Of a stretch of 64,000 bases of DNA, positions 36,881-47,700 are shown piece after piece. The notes under the pieces are model-generated. The model was not told where the DNA came from. It did not search any database and worked only from the letters and a program-made list of their open reading frames with translations. A program made the translations under genes and the position numbers. This stretch comes from Candidatus Obscuribacter sp. (GTDB lineage Bacteria; Cyanobacteriota; Vampirovibrionia; Obscuribacterales; Obscuribacteraceae), in contig JADYXQ010000036.1 of assembly GCA_021772135.1 (NCBI GenBank), positions 1-64,000 of the forward strand. The letters are read 5' to 3'. Each line of letters opens with the position of its first letter. Position 1 is the stretch's first letter.

Positions 36881-37363
36881 ATGAAGTTAAGGCGGAAAAG
36901 CACGGGTGGTCAAATCGCTGAGCTGGCGCCGGCCCTGCTTATACTCTTCATCATCATTTTGTTTCCAATGTTGGACATTATCTATATGGCACTGGGATAT
37001 TGCGCAGGTTGGTACCTTAATCATATGACCGCCAGGGCATGCGCCACGGTGCCTCCCACCCAATACGTGGCGGCTACAACAAGCATGAACAATGCCTGGT
37101 TAGCCAGTTCTTTTGCCAACTTTACTGGAGCTTCGATTGCTTCTAACTCGGCGAACCTAGTAGCGTTCGGTAGTACGGCAGTTGATCGTGAAACCGGCGC
37201 CACCATGAAGTACATAGAAGTGACGACGCGAGTTAGCGTCAATCCATTTTTCTCCCTTGCCTCAGTACCATTTTTGAACTCTCTTAATATTGACGGACTG
37301 ACCAAGCCGATAGTTTTTAATTACATCGACAAACGACCGCAAGAAGAAACTGGAGTGAACTAG
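36881..37363 (+). CDS. TadE/pseudopilin-like membrane protein
   Basis: Short basic N-terminus with GGQIAELAPALLILFIIILFPMLDIIYMAL, a TadE-like Glu followed by a hydrophobic helix. Confidence 0.55.
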   Translation: MKLRRKSTGGQIAELAPALLILFIIILFPMLDIIYMALGYCAGWYLNHMTARACATVPPTQYVAATTSMNNAWLASSFANFTGASIASNSANLVAFGSTAVDRETGATMKYIEVTTRVSVNPFFSLASVPFLNSLNIDGLTKPIVFNYIDKRPQEETGVN

Positions 37364-37405
37364 CGCTGGTGAATGATGGAAGTTTCGAAGGTTGTGGTGA
37401 AATAG

Positions 37406-37825
37406 TTGAGAACGTTGAATATGAAAAAAAGAAATAGAAAAGGCAGTAGTTTGGTTGAAACTGTTGTAGGCGCTATTTTCATTATCCCCATTGCATTATT
37501 TTTGCTCGATGTTGCCTCTATTGTCATCTGTCAAACACAGAATGATGCTCTTGCTAAACACTGCGCCCGGGCTGCGGCGAATCAGGACAGCTCAGGCAAA
37601 GCTCAAGGCGCGGTCGACGACGTTGTCTCAGAATTTCAAAAAAGTGGTGGCGGTTCAAAAATCTGTCTTTTCAATAAGGCATCAATGGATTACACAGCAG
37701 CTCAGGTTTTAGTCAAAACAGAAGTGACGTGCAACTTCCCCGTTCCCATCCCCTTTGGTCCCGGTTACATGAATTTTTCGGCTGAAGCAACCGAACCGGT
37801 AATTGCCGATGTGCCTCCTCCATAG
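37406..37825 (+). CDS. TadE/pseudopilin-like membrane protein
   Basis: MKKRNRKGSSLVETVVGAIFIIPIALFLLDVASIVI; same layout as the preceding gene. Confidence 0.55.
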   Translation: MRTLNMKKRNRKGSSLVETVVGAIFIIPIALFLLDVASIVICQTQNDALAKHCARAAANQDSSGKAQGAVDDVVSEFQKSGGGSKICLFNKASMDYTAAQVLVKTEVTCNFPVPIPFGPGYMNFSAEATEPVIADVPPP

Positions 37826-37849
37826 GCCGGATCCTTCTTTTCCGAATAT

Positions 37850-38266
37850 TTAGTTTTGCAGCAGTGAATTGTGCTTAGGAATCAGCATCAGCGGCTCTTT
37901 AGCGATGGGCTCATCAAGCACGCCTTTGACAAGAACGGTCGAACGCGGGTCAGCTTTAACAGCTAGCTCGGTTATTTTTTTGATGTCTATCTGACCGGCG
38001 TTATAAATCACTACGCCACCGTAAGGCTTACGTAGAGCCAGTTCACAACGGCTAACACCTTTAGCGGCCCTTAAAGTTGAGCGAATTTTGAGCAAACAGC
38101 TGGCGCAGCTTGCCCCCTCTAAGCGAAAATCTAGACGGTGCAGCTTTTGCCCGGCAGCTGCCTGCGCGGGTTTCGCAAGAGCTGGCTTGGCCGCAAAAGC
38201 CGGTGCCTGACTAAATAGCAGAAGAGCGCTCAAAGTCGTCAAAGCAAAATTATGTATGAAGGTCAT
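37850..38266 (-). CDS. Secreted HMA-like (heavy-metal-associated) domain protein
   Basis: Signal peptide, then LDFRLEGASCASCLLKIRSTLRAAKGVSRCELALRKPYGGVVIYNAGQIDIKKI with a CxxC metal-binding pattern. Confidence 0.65.
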   Translation of the reverse strand: MTFIHNFALTTLSALLLFSQAPAFAAKPALAKPAQAAAGQKLHRLDFRLEGASCASCLLKIRSTLRAAKGVSRCELALRKPYGGVVIYNAGQIDIKKITELAVKADPRSTVLVKGVLDEPIAKEPLMLIPKHNSLLQN

Positions 38267-38321
38267 AAATAATCGTTTCCTGTTTATACTCTGAAATTAA
38301 ACTCTACTCTGATACTCTAGC

Positions 38322-39401
38322 TCAAATCTGAATTTTCAGCGCCCTGTCGATGCTACTTCTATAATCAGGCCGCAGTACACCAGCTTCAGTTATGATGCCG
38401 GCGATCAGCTCTGCCGGGGTAACATCAAAACCAGGGTTGTAAGCTCTGGCATCAGGTACGGTGGTGGCAACACCATCTATGGTGACAACCTCCGAACTTG
38501 AGCGCTCTTCAATTGGTATATTATTACCATCAAACAGCTCGCAATCAAAGGTCGAAAGCGGTGCGGCAATATAAAATGGAATCTTATGGTGATGAGCCAT
38601 GACAGCCAGATTGTAAGTACCAATCTTATTAGCGCTGTCACCATTTCGAGCAATGCGATCAGCGCCTGTAATCACCAGATCGATTTTGCCTTGCTTCATC
38701 AGATGTCCAGACATGGAGTCGCAAATCAAAGTGGAAGGTATTGCATCTTGATGCAACTCCCACATAGTCAGTTTTGAACCTTGATTGCGCGGCCTGGTTT
38801 CGTCCACATACACAGAAATATTTTTGCCGGCAAAGTGGGCTGCACGAATAACCCCTAAAGCAGTGCCATAACCGCATGCAGCCAATCCACCGGCATTACA
38901 ATGAGTGCTGATGCTGTCGCCTTGTTTTACCAGGGCAGCGCCATATTCGCTGATGGCGAGATTGGCATCAAGGTGTTCTTGAAAAATTTTTTCTGCTTCT
39001 TTGAAGGCTAAATTAGCTATGTCTCCGGGATACTTTTGATCAACTGCCTGAATCACCAGAGCGGCTATGCGCTGCAGAGCCCAGCGAAGATTTACCGCTG
39101 TCGGTCGAGTCTCATTTAATTCACTGGTGGCCAGGGCAAAGGCTTTGAGAAAATCAGGCTTGCTCAAAGTCGAAAGTCTGGCAACATTCAGGGCCAGGCC
39201 AAAAGCCGCCGCCACACCGATGGAGGGCGCTCCACGTACCACCATGTCTTGAATGGCAAAACACATATCATCGTGCGCTGTAGCGTCAAAATAACAAAGC
39301 TCATGAGGCAGCTTGCGCTGATCAACCAGCATGATGCGGCCCTGTTCAAATTGGATCGGCAAGACACCTGGATGATAAGACTTACTGGTCAGAGCAGACA
39401 T
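38322..39401 (-). CDS. mtnA: S-methyl-5-thioribose-1-phosphate isomerase
   Basis: VRGAPSIGVAAAFGLAL, HCNAGGLAACGYGTALGVIR, VYVDETRPRNQGSKLTMWEL, VITGADRIARNGDSANKIGTYNLAV. Confidence 0.95.
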   Translation of the reverse strand: MSALTSKSYHPGVLPIQFEQGRIMLVDQRKLPHELCYFDATAHDDMCFAIQDMVVRGAPSIGVAAAFGLALNVARLSTLSKPDFLKAFALATSELNETRPTAVNLRWALQRIAALVIQAVDQKYPGDIANLAFKEAEKIFQEHLDANLAISEYGAALVKQGDSISTHCNAGGLAACGYGTALGVIRAAHFAGKNISVYVDETRPRNQGSKLTMWELHQDAIPSTLICDSMSGHLMKQGKIDLVITGADRIARNGDSANKIGTYNLAVMAHHHKIPFYIAAPLSTFDCELFDGNNIPIEERSSSEVVTIDGVATTVPDARAYNPGFDVTPAELIAGIITEAGVLRPDYRSSIDRALKIQI

Positions 39402-39440
39402 ATAATAGTCCTTGTATTTGTAAGGTCAAATTTTAGAGAC

Positions 39441-40382
39441 ATGCGAGCTTTAAGTCAAAAAATTTCCCGCGGGCATCTGGTACTTATCGTTGCCATTGCC
39501 GCTCTGGCTGCACTTTTTGGCGGGGCTAAATTTACTGCATTGCAAGCACAGCAAATTAGCTCTAATCGGCTCTCCCTGGGTCCTCAAGCCAAGGTGCAGA
39601 GTTTCGTCAACCTGGCCATTAACGCTCCCAGCGAATACGATTTTCACACGCGCAGCGATATCGAGACTCTGCGCAAGGCTTGCGCTGCTCAGCACAATGA
39701 ACTGCTGCTTTACCAATATACGCCCATGCAGGCAATTTTTGGCCAGATTGAAGACGGTAAAGCGTGGTGGGGCCTTGAAGGCCAGCTCTTTTACGATACC
39801 GGTAACCGCAGCCTCGACGGAATGTCAGAAGAATCGCGTTTCATCAATAATCCATTTTTGCTGGTATGCGCCAACATGGTCATAGACGGATACCAGTACG
39901 ACAACAACAAATATCCCAATAAAGAAGATCTCGCTACTGCCGGTTTGCCACTTGAATGCGCTCCCAGTCAGGCTGTTATTTATCCTCGCGAGCAAAAAGA
40001 AGAAATTACTTACAACGTTACCAACTTTATGCGTGCCTCCGCCAGAATAGTTGATTTTCCAAAACAGCTCGGTAATGCGCCATTTGATGTGGTGGCATAC
40101 AACGCTCGCGATTTTGGTTTCAATTATCTGGCCGTATCACCAAAGTTTTCCAAAAACATCAATAAAACCAGCGATCGACCAATTGAAATCGCCCAGTACA
40201 TTCACTGCGGCAATTCCTGCGGATACTCAGGTGGTTGCAATAACATGAGCCCTTATACGGAAGGCCTCTATGACCTCAGCTTGAAAGGGTTGCCGGCACA
40301 GGCCTGCGTTTATTTATGGCGTGCACGACCGACATCGGTTGACCAGGTGCCTGACTTTATGGTCACACTAAATTTCATTTGA
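39441..40382 (+). CDS. Membrane-anchored hypothetical protein
   Basis: Signal anchor MRALSQKISRGHLVLIVAIAALAALFGGAKF; no family recognised. ATG 39441 preferred over the upstream extension overlapping mtnA. Confidence 0.6.
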   Translation: MRALSQKISRGHLVLIVAIAALAALFGGAKFTALQAQQISSNRLSLGPQAKVQSFVNLAINAPSEYDFHTRSDIETLRKACAAQHNELLLYQYTPMQAIFGQIEDGKAWWGLEGQLFYDTGNRSLDGMSEESRFINNPFLLVCANMVIDGYQYDNNKYPNKEDLATAGLPLECAPSQAVIYPREQKEEITYNVTNFMRASARIVDFPKQLGNAPFDVVAYNARDFGFNYLAVSPKFSKNINKTSDRPIEIAQYIHCGNSCGYSGGCNNMSPYTEGLYDLSLKGLPAQACVYLWRARPTSVDQVPDFMVTLNFI

Positions 40383-40400
40383 TAAACAGTTTTCACACAA

Positions 40401-40446
40401 GAAAGCCCCGTTATTGCTAACAGGGCTTTCAATTTTGTTTTGAATT
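40401..40446. terminator. Bidirectional terminator between the 39441 gene and ftsZ
   Basis: GAAAGCCC-C-GTTA-TTGC-TAAC-A-GGGCTTTC stem between convergent genes with flanking T/A-rich tracts. Confidence 0.75.
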
Positions 40447-40447
40447 C

Positions 40448-41614
40448 CTATTTACTAGGATTGCGTTGTTTCAAGAACTCAGGAATATCGAGAATATCGC
40501 TAGCAATCTTTTTCATATCATTTTGATTTTGTTGCGGTTGCTGAGCTGGTGCGGCCTGACGCTGTTGTGGCTCGGCCCGCTGCTGCTGCTGAGCAGGAGC
40601 CGTGGTCTGAGTTGGTCTTGCTTTTGGTTGTGATTGCACAAGCATATCGAAACCGGTGGCAATAACAGTAATCAACACTTCACCGTGGAGACGATCATCA
40701 AGAACGGCACCAAAGATGATGTTAGCTTCGTCAGACACAGCCGAGTAAATTACATTGGCCGCTTCTTGTACTTCGTGCAATGTCAGGTCAGGGCCGCCGG
40801 TGACGTTGAAGATAACGCCGGAGGCACCATCGATAGTGGTCTCGAGAAGAGGACTGTTGATGGCGTTGCGGGCTGCTTCTACAGCTCTGCCTTCGCCTGT
40901 TGCACGACCCACGCCCATTAAGGCAGAGCCGGCAGTTTGCATTACAGCTTTGACGTCGGCAAAGTCTACGTTAATAAGACCAGGCACGGTGATGATGTCG
41001 GAAATACCCTGAACACCTTGCATCAATACTTTGTCTGCTTCGACGAATGCTTCTTGCATTGAAGCTCTGTGATCGACTACTTCCAGCAAGCGCTGGTTAG
41101 GAATGACGATCAAAGTGTCAACGCGGGAGCGAATTTCGTTGATGCCGGTTTCAGCTTGATTGCTGCGACGCTTTCCTTCGAAAAGGAAAGGTCTTGAAAC
41201 AACACCAACAGTAAGGGCGCCCATTTCTTTGGCCACTTCGGCAACGATTGGAGCGGCACCAGTACCGGTACCACCACCCATACCGGCAGCGATGAAGACC
41301 ATGTCGGCGCCTTGCAAAGCTTGTGCGATTTCTTCACGGCTTTCTTCAGCGGCCTTTTGACCGATGGCAGGGTTGCCACCAGCTCCTAGCCCACGAGTAA
41401 GCTTCGAGCCAATCTGCAAACGATTTTTGGCGGCGGCCAAATCGAGCGCTTGAGCATCGGTGTTACAAGACCAGAATTCCACTCCATTCAAGCCTGCTGC
41501 AATCATTCGATTAACAGCGTTGGAGCCGGCACCACCAACACCAACAACTTTTATGCTGGCCTTCATTTCGAAGCTTTTGGCAGCTTTCTCATCAATATTA
41601 GCTCGCTCAAGCAC
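40448..41614 (-). CDS. ftsZ: Cell division protein FtsZ
   Basis: [46 protein letters not shown]-terminal [12 protein letters not shown] tail. Confidence 0.98.
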   Translation of the reverse strand: MLERANIDEKAAKSFEMKASIKVVGVGGAGSNAVNRMIAAGLNGVEFWSCNTDAQALDLAAAKNRLQIGSKLTRGLGAGGNPAIGQKAAEESREEIAQALQGADMVFIAAGMGGGTGTGAAPIVAEVAKEMGALTVGVVSRPFLFEGKRRSNQAETGINEIRSRVDTLIVIPNQRLLEVVDHRASMQEAFVEADKVLMQGVQGISDIITVPGLINVDFADVKAVMQTAGSALMGVGRATGEGRAVEAARNAINSPLLETTIDGASGVIFNVTGGPDLTLHEVQEAANVIYSAVSDEANIIFGAVLDDRLHGEVLITVIATGFDMLVQSQPKARPTQTTAPAQQQQRAEPQQRQAAPAQQPQQNQNDMKKIASDILDIPEFLKQRNPSK

Positions 41615-41989
41615 AGCCTTTAGACCTCTTCAAACTACTACGACAATTTGACTCAATAAAGTCACGAACAGTGAGTCCTCTCTTGAAGACTCTCACTTTT
41701 GGGCATTCGCCATTTGCGACAGATAGCTTACGAAATCACGGTCGAGGACCTTTCAGTCTCTGCGAACGTGCACGTCACTGCTGTCTTAGCTTAACTTATG
41801 TTAGAGCCTATCTAGTCTATTTGCAAGTTGCTGCATTGGGTATGTAGTTAACCTTTTCACATACCTAAACGGCATGCTTTCAGGCTTCAACAAGTTGACA
41901 AGAGCACGGCCGGCAAGCTTTACATCTACCCCAATAATGCAGTGCGGGCATAAATAAATTTTTTGCCCGACGCAAAGATCGCGGCAACA

Positions 41990-42814
41990 TTACTTAGTTT
42001 TCGAGGCTACTTTTATTTTTTCCAGAGTCTGAGCATATGCTTTGTTGTCTGGATCGATATTGACGGCAGATTGGGCAGCGCTCACAGCTTCTTTATACTG
42101 ACCATTGGAAGCCATGATTGCCGCTAAGAGGCGGAAGGCATCGGCATTCTTCTTGTCTAATTCGACACAGCGCTGTAAGTAGGTCTGAGCCTCTTTTTTC
42201 TTGCCCTGACCAGCATAAGCAGAGCCCATGTAATAGTTGGCGTCGGCACTGTCAGGAGAAAGAGTGAGAGCGGTTTTTTCTTCAGCAATTTGACCGGCTA
42301 GATCGCCTTTCAAGCCAAGAGCGGCGCCATAGTCACGGTGAGCGGTGAAATCTTTGGGATCAAGCTTGATAGCGAGTTTGAATTCAGTCAGTGCTTGTTC
42401 AATTTTCTTCTCGTCGCGCGAGAGCAGTTGAGCGTACTTCAAATGATAAGCAGCCTTATTAGGAGCCAATCTCACGGCCTCTTTGATATTGGTGGTTGCT
42501 GCTGCAATATCGCGTTTGCGCCCGTAGCAACGAGCCAGACCCATGTAAAATTCGGGGTCTTCGCTATTGAGCTTAACTGCTGTTTTGAATGATTCAATCG
42601 CTTTATCAATGTCGTTGCCCATCAAATAAGCTTTTCCCAGCTTGACGTGGTTAATGGGATTGCTGGGATTTTGCTCTGTAGCGGCCTGATATCTAAAGAT
42701 GGCGCTTTTGATATCTTCTGCATCTTTGTCCTCGCAGAAGCCAGGCACAGCCGATGACAGACCAAGACAAGCTAGTCCGGCTACAGCTGCCTTCAGAGAA
42801 AGATCAAATCGCAT
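41990..42814 (-). CDS. TPR-repeat protein
   Basis: Tandem TPRs and signal peptide. Confidence 0.85.
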   Translation of the reverse strand: MRFDLSLKAAVAGLACLGLSSAVPGFCEDKDAEDIKSAIFRYQAATEQNPSNPINHVKLGKAYLMGNDIDKAIESFKTAVKLNSEDPEFYMGLARCYGRKRDIAAATTNIKEAVRLAPNKAAYHLKYAQLLSRDEKKIEQALTEFKLAIKLDPKDFTAHRDYGAALGLKGDLAGQIAEEKTALTLSPDSADANYYMGSAYAGQGKKKEAQTYLQRCVELDKKNADAFRLLAAIMASNGQYKEAVSAAQSAVNIDPDNKAYAQTLEKIKVASKTK

Positions 42815-42863
42815 TTCAGTACCTCATTTTGCACATCAATTTTAGAACACAGACTTAAGCAGA

Positions 42864-43853
42864 TCAACGAGTGGGACGGTCGAGGATGGCGGTACGCGGC
42901 ATACTCTTAACCAGAAGTTCACTCATGGCAGCCTTGCAGCCAGGGTCTTGAGGGGCCAGTTGCATGGCTTTGCGCACACTTTCAATTGCTTTTCCCGGCT
43001 CTTTCAGCCCTTCATATATGCGAGCTTTAGCCAGGTAAGCATAATGATTGTTCGGATCAAGAGAAATCACCTTGTCTATCATCAACTTGGCTTCAGGATA
43101 TTTTTCTCGTGCTTCATAGCAAGATGCCAGGCCCAACACAGCCATGGCCACTTGTGGTTGCCTGGGGTTTTTAGTCATGGCTTTTTCAAAATATGCAGCC
43201 GCTTGCGTGTAGTCAGCTTTGAGTGAATAGGCCAGGCCGAGGTTGTAGAGCGAAACAAAGTTGGTCGGATCATCAGTTAGCACTTTTTTAAATTCGACAA
43301 TGGCCATATCCACAAATCCGAGCTGCTCCAGGCAGATGGCAAGATTGCCTCGGGCGGTGAGATTGGTCGGAGTCAGGTCAACGATTTTCTTGAACTGGCC
43401 GCCGGCTTCATCGAAGTTGCCTCGTTTCATATAAATTGCTGCCAGGCTTTCGCGTGCCGAAAGAGCCTGCAACGGATTGTCAGCAGATAAGCTGAGCGCC
43501 TCCATGAGCGACATGATCGCTTGATCTTGGTTGCCCAGCTGGTTTTGAATGCGACCGAGCTCTAAATGGGCGGCAAAAATGTCACGCCTTTTGGCAATCA
43601 AATCTTCCAACAACCTGGCTGCTTGTGTCAGCCCGGTCAGTGATTTTGTTTTTTCCAGCATGTAAACCGACTGCATGATCTGGTCACTGTCGGGTTTCTG
43701 CGCCTTATGAGTGAGACTGTTGAGGCTGGAAAGCGGCGAACAAGAGGCCCCGGGGGCAAAGACCGGCACGACTGTGCCGGCGATTAAAATGCCACAGGCT
43801 GAGGCTTTAGGCCAGAGTCTGACAGTTTTGACGGTGAGATTGTGGTGAGGCAA
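42864..43853 (-). CDS. TPR-repeat protein
   Basis: Tandem TPRs (DPTNFVSLYNLGLAYSLKADYTQAAAYFEKAMTKNP). Confidence 0.85.
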   Translation of the reverse strand: MPHHNLTVKTVRLWPKASACGILIAGTVVPVFAPGASCSPLSSLNSLTHKAQKPDSDQIMQSVYMLEKTKSLTGLTQAARLLEDLIAKRRDIFAAHLELGRIQNQLGNQDQAIMSLMEALSLSADNPLQALSARESLAAIYMKRGNFDEAGGQFKKIVDLTPTNLTARGNLAICLEQLGFVDMAIVEFKKVLTDDPTNFVSLYNLGLAYSLKADYTQAAAYFEKAMTKNPRQPQVAMAVLGLASCYEAREKYPEAKLMIDKVISLDPNNHYAYLAKARIYEGLKEPGKAIESVRKAMQLAPQDPGCKAAMSELLVKSMPRTAILDRPTR

Positions 43854-43965
43854 AATAAACCCGGTGTTGGTAAGTTTGAAAACAACAAGTCATTATATGA
43901 GAGGTCAAGGAGTAATCAGAGCGCTTAAAATAACTCCTATCTAACTAAGGCGACAATAGAGCAGC

Positions 43966-45243
43966 ATGGAATTTCATTGGGCAACATTATTTGCGTCGCA
44001 GCATGCGATTTTTTGGAAAGTAATTATGCCGCCCTTCCTCTACTTTGCCCACGGCTATCTGGCCACGTGGATGGCAGTGGCCGCCCTTTTCAGGCCTTAC
44101 GAAGCCTGGTATGTCCCTTTCACTAAAATTCAGTTACCGCTCACACCAGGCATTTTTCCCAAGCGGAGGGCCAAACTTGCCCAGGCTGTCGCCGGAACGA
44201 TTACCGAAACTTTACTTACTCCCAAAGACATTAAGGTGCAGGTCGAGACCCTTTTGACCGAAGCCAATATTCACCTGGCCGTGGGTATGTTCGTCGACTC
44301 AGTTCTCAAAGAATTTCGCGACATAACCAAGTTGCATCGCCTTGCCTCAGACATTGCCGAACTGAGCCCCACTCTAATGGAGCACTTCGTGCGCTCAACC
44401 ATCGAATCGCTCGAGTCGGGGAAAGACAGCAAAATTGCTGCCATCACTGAGAAAGTCTTTGACCAGGTTGTACTGACCGCCCGCATTTCACTTGACCAGG
44501 CCAATGAATTTGCCGCCCGCATCATCGAAGCCTTCTTGACACCACCTAAGGTGCGCAGTTCGCTGATAATTTTGTTAAGTCCTCAAAATATAAGTTCGCT
44601 CGATGAGTCAATTAACGCCCACGCCAGCACGCCTTATAAAATACTGGCCAGAATTATCGGCGTCAAAAGAGTCTGCTACGAGTGCCGCAACTATCTAGAA
44701 AAAGAACCGGAACAGGCTGAAAAACTGATTGCCGACCTGACTAAACGGTTTGGTATTCGCGATCAACTGGCCATTCAGATTGCCAACTTTGACCTGAGCT
44801 CTATGCCGTTGCAGAGTATCGCCAAATTTAAAGCCAACATGGTTTCGTTCGTTGAATCATTCTTGGTGGAGCACAAAGGCGACATCTTACTCTCGGTGCG
44901 CAAAGTAGAAGGTGAGGCCATGAGCGCCGTGCGCCAGTCGATTGTGCGTTTTAATCCAGAATCTATACCTGCAGTCTGGCTTGAACGAGCCAAAAATGAC
45001 CTCTCCCAATTTGCATATTCATATCTCAAAAGAGAATTGGGCGAGCTTTTAGAGCAAGCTATTCCTGCTCTGGGTATGTACAACCTAATTGCAACCAAAA
45101 TCGACTTGTTTACCGCGCAGCAATTAGAAGCTCTGGTAAAGAGGATTTGCAAGCAAGAGTTGAAGGTCTTAGAATTGTTTGGCGGCCTGATCGGTTTGAT
45201 GTTGGGATTTGTTCAGATCTTGGTTAACGCCATTGCTCCTTAA
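43966..45243 (+). CDS. DUF445-family membrane protein
   Basis: PLTPGIFPKRRAKLAQAVAGTITETLLTPKDI near the N-terminus and C-terminal hydrophobic helix (LELFGGLIGLMLGFVQILV). Confidence 0.78.
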   Translation: MEFHWATLFASQHAIFWKVIMPPFLYFAHGYLATWMAVAALFRPYEAWYVPFTKIQLPLTPGIFPKRRAKLAQAVAGTITETLLTPKDIKVQVETLLTEANIHLAVGMFVDSVLKEFRDITKLHRLASDIAELSPTLMEHFVRSTIESLESGKDSKIAAITEKVFDQVVLTARISLDQANEFAARIIEAFLTPPKVRSSLIILLSPQNISSLDESINAHASTPYKILARIIGVKRVCYECRNYLEKEPEQAEKLIADLTKRFGIRDQLAIQIANFDLSSMPLQSIAKFKANMVSFVESFLVEHKGDILLSVRKVEGEAMSAVRQSIVRFNPESIPAVWLERAKNDLSQFAYSYLKRELGELLEQAIPALGMYNLIATKIDLFTAQQLEALVKRICKQELKVLELFGGLIGLMLGFVQILVNAIAP

Positions 45244-45269
45244 TTAAGTCGGAAAAGTCTTAAGCAAGC

Positions 45270-46796
45270 ATGCCACACTATGCCCGAACGCCAGCACCAC
45301 AGTTAATACCGCTGCAACACACCGGCAAGCCACCGCTTTTTCGTATTGCCATACCAGGCGACTTCAAAGATCTTCTAGTAGGCGCAACGCTCGGCGGCCG
45401 CTACTGGGTGCTAAGTGTCATCGGCCGCGGTGGCATGAGTGTTGTTTACAAAGCCAAAGTCAAAGACACCGGCAAGATTGTGGCGGTAAAAACTCTGCGC
45501 ACTCAGAGCATGACCGATGACATGGTTGTGAAACGATTTCAACGCGAAGCCGAATTGCTAAGCCGCCTCAATCACCCGCGCATTGTCAATCTCCATGCAT
45601 ACGGATCAAGCGCTCGCGGTCAGCCATATTTTGTTATGGATTATTTACAGGGCGAAAACCTTACCGATCTGCTCAAACGCGAAAATCACCTCGACCCGGA
45701 AAGATTTCAAGATATTTTTGTGCAGGTTTGCGCCGCCATTGAACATGCCCATCGCCACGGCGCCATTCACCGCGACGTCAAACCGGGCAACATCATGCTC
45801 ACGAGACAGGGCCGCACCAACGATTATGTCAAAGTGGTAGATTTCGGCATTGCCAAAATGGCGGAAGAAGCCCAGCGACTGACTCGCATGGGTGAAGTCT
45901 GGGGCTCGCCCATATACATGAGCCCAGAGCAGTGTATGGGTGCCACCGTGGACGAACGCTCAGACATTTACTCTCTGGGCATAGTCATGTACGAAAGCCT
46001 TACCGGCAAAGTGCCATTTCTCGGCAGAAATTATGCTGACACCATGACTAAACAAATTTCTGATAATCCGGCACCATTCAGTCAGATCAGACCAGATTTG
46101 AAAATACCCTACTCGCTGGAAAAAGTGGTGATGGCCGCTCTGGAAAAGCAACCGGAGAGCCGGTATCAATCACTTGGTCTGATGAGAAAAGATATTGAGG
46201 CGGCACTGAGTCAAAAAGTCACCAGTGAAATGCCCCTTCCTGCAGCGGCGAAAGTAAACAAACCCAAAGCCTCACTAACTAATCTGCGCAAGCCGGAAGA
46301 ACTAAAGAAAACAGTCGAAAAGCCAAAAATCGAAAAAAAGCCCGAAGTCAAAAAGGTCGAAGAGAAAAAGCCAGATCGCAAGAGCGATAGCAAAGCCAAT
46401 AAACGCATCATGTCATCGAAAAAAGAGTTCGAACAAGCTGCCAAGAAAAAACGCCGCACCACGCAGTCGATGCGTCAGTTGGACGAGTTTGAAGTGCGAC
46501 CTGTCAGTCGCGGAAGGCAGCTATTAATAGTGGCCGGCTCATCGCTGCTTTTTTCGATTGTGGTAATTACAATCGTCAGCAATGGCGACACCATCAGTCA
46601 TTTTCTCGCCAATATGATAAAAATGCTCGTCAGCGGATTAGATGAAGATACAGGACCTTACTCAGAGTTAAAGAACGGTCTGTCCGGCGATCCGACTTCA
46701 AGCAAAACGCAAACTACCACTACCGGCGATGCACCGGGCCAGCCGGAAACCACCACGGGTTCTTCAGACCAGCAAGAATCGCAAAATACTCAATAA
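45270..46796 (+). CDS. Membrane Ser/Thr protein kinase
   Basis: VIGRGGMSVVYKAKV, AIHRDVKPGNIML, DFGIAKM, GSPIYMSPEQC; K/E-rich linker and C-terminal TM. Confidence 0.92.
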   Translation: MPHYARTPAPQLIPLQHTGKPPLFRIAIPGDFKDLLVGATLGGRYWVLSVIGRGGMSVVYKAKVKDTGKIVAVKTLRTQSMTDDMVVKRFQREAELLSRLNHPRIVNLHAYGSSARGQPYFVMDYLQGENLTDLLKRENHLDPERFQDIFVQVCAAIEHAHRHGAIHRDVKPGNIMLTRQGRTNDYVKVVDFGIAKMAEEAQRLTRMGEVWGSPIYMSPEQCMGATVDERSDIYSLGIVMYESLTGKVPFLGRNYADTMTKQISDNPAPFSQIRPDLKIPYSLEKVVMAALEKQPESRYQSLGLMRKDIEAALSQKVTSEMPLPAAAKVNKPKASLTNLRKPEELKKTVEKPKIEKKPEVKKVEEKKPDRKSDSKANKRIMSSKKEFEQAAKKKRRTTQSMRQLDEFEVRPVSRGRQLLIVAGSSLLFSIVVITIVSNGDTISHFLANMIKMLVSGLDEDTGPYSELKNGLSGDPTSSKTQTTTTGDAPGQPETTTGSSDQQESQNTQ

Positions 46797-46812
46797 GTTG
46801 AAGGAGCAGGCG

Positions 46813-47700
46813 TTGACCTTCAAACAAGCAGCCATACTTGCCAACTTGGCCCTGCTTCTTTGCCTGGCACCACAATCTCTTTGTCAGACTCCTGCTGCAG
46901 CCGATGAAGATAGTCTTCGTGCTCAAGTCTTGCAGTACGAGCAAAAGCCGGGCAGGGAAGGAGACGAGCAACTCGCCACGGCGCGTCTGAAGCTGGCAAC
47001 ATTTTTAAAAGAAAAAAACAACCTTGGAGCAGCGCGAGAACTAACCCTTTTAGCTCTTGCAGCGCAAGAGCTATTATTTGGTGAGGGCAACGTCAAAAGC
47101 GTGCCTGCCTTGATGTTGCTAATCAGGCTGCGAAGCGAAGATAAACTTGACGGCCGAATTTATACCAAGCTTGAAAACGCGCTTTCCGAGCTGGCAAACC
47201 AGGAGCGAAAACAAGCGGTAAAGTATCGCGTGGAGCTGGCGAAGATTTACATCGACACCAGCCAAGAACAAGAAGCAAAAAGATTGTGGTATCAATGCAC
47301 CGATTTGTTGCGCGATCATCTGGCGGCTGACTGCAAAGATCTGGCTGCCCAATGCAAAGAAGTTTTTGCTCGCTTGTCTAGAGAAAATCAGTGGACGGAA
47401 GGACAGTCGCTCGCTGAAATGATGGCTCAATATGGCTTTGAACAAGACGTACTAGTAAGCGCGGCCAATGGTTTTGTGGTTATCTCGCAAACACAAGAAA
47501 ATTTTGGCGAATACAAAAAAGCCTATAAATTAGCCCTGCGCGGCCTCAAAATCGCAGACAAATATGGCGGCAAACAAAATTGCAGTTACGTAGGTGCCTT
47601 AAGGCAATCGGCAGACTTGTTACGCAAGCTGGGTAAAGCAGACAAGGCCGCAAAGCAAGAGCGCGAAGTGGAGCGATTACTTGAGAAACCCCTTCACTGA
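46813..47700 (+). CDS. Secreted TPR-like protein
   Basis: Likely TTG start after AAGGAG; MTFKQAAILANLALLLCLAPQSLCQ signal peptide; helical repeats. Confidence 0.65.
   Translation: MTFKQAAILANLALLLCLAPQSLCQTPAAADEDSLRAQVLQYEQKPGREGDEQLATARLKLATFLKEKNNLGAARELTLLALAAQELLFGEGNVKSVPALMLLIRLRSEDKLDGRIYTKLENALSELANQERKQAVKYRVELAKIYIDTSQEQEAKRLWYQCTDLLRDHLAADCKDLAAQCKEVFARLSRENQWTEGQSLAEMMAQYGFEQDVLVSAANGFVVISQTQENFGEYKKAYKLALRGLKIADKYGGKQNCSYVGALRQSADLLRKLGKADKAAKQEREVERLLEKPLH

Noticed and set aside
41835-41870. GGTATGT...ACATACC inverted repeat upstream of ftsZ
   Set aside because: Only a 7-bp arm with a long loop and no recurrence seen; too weak to call an operator.
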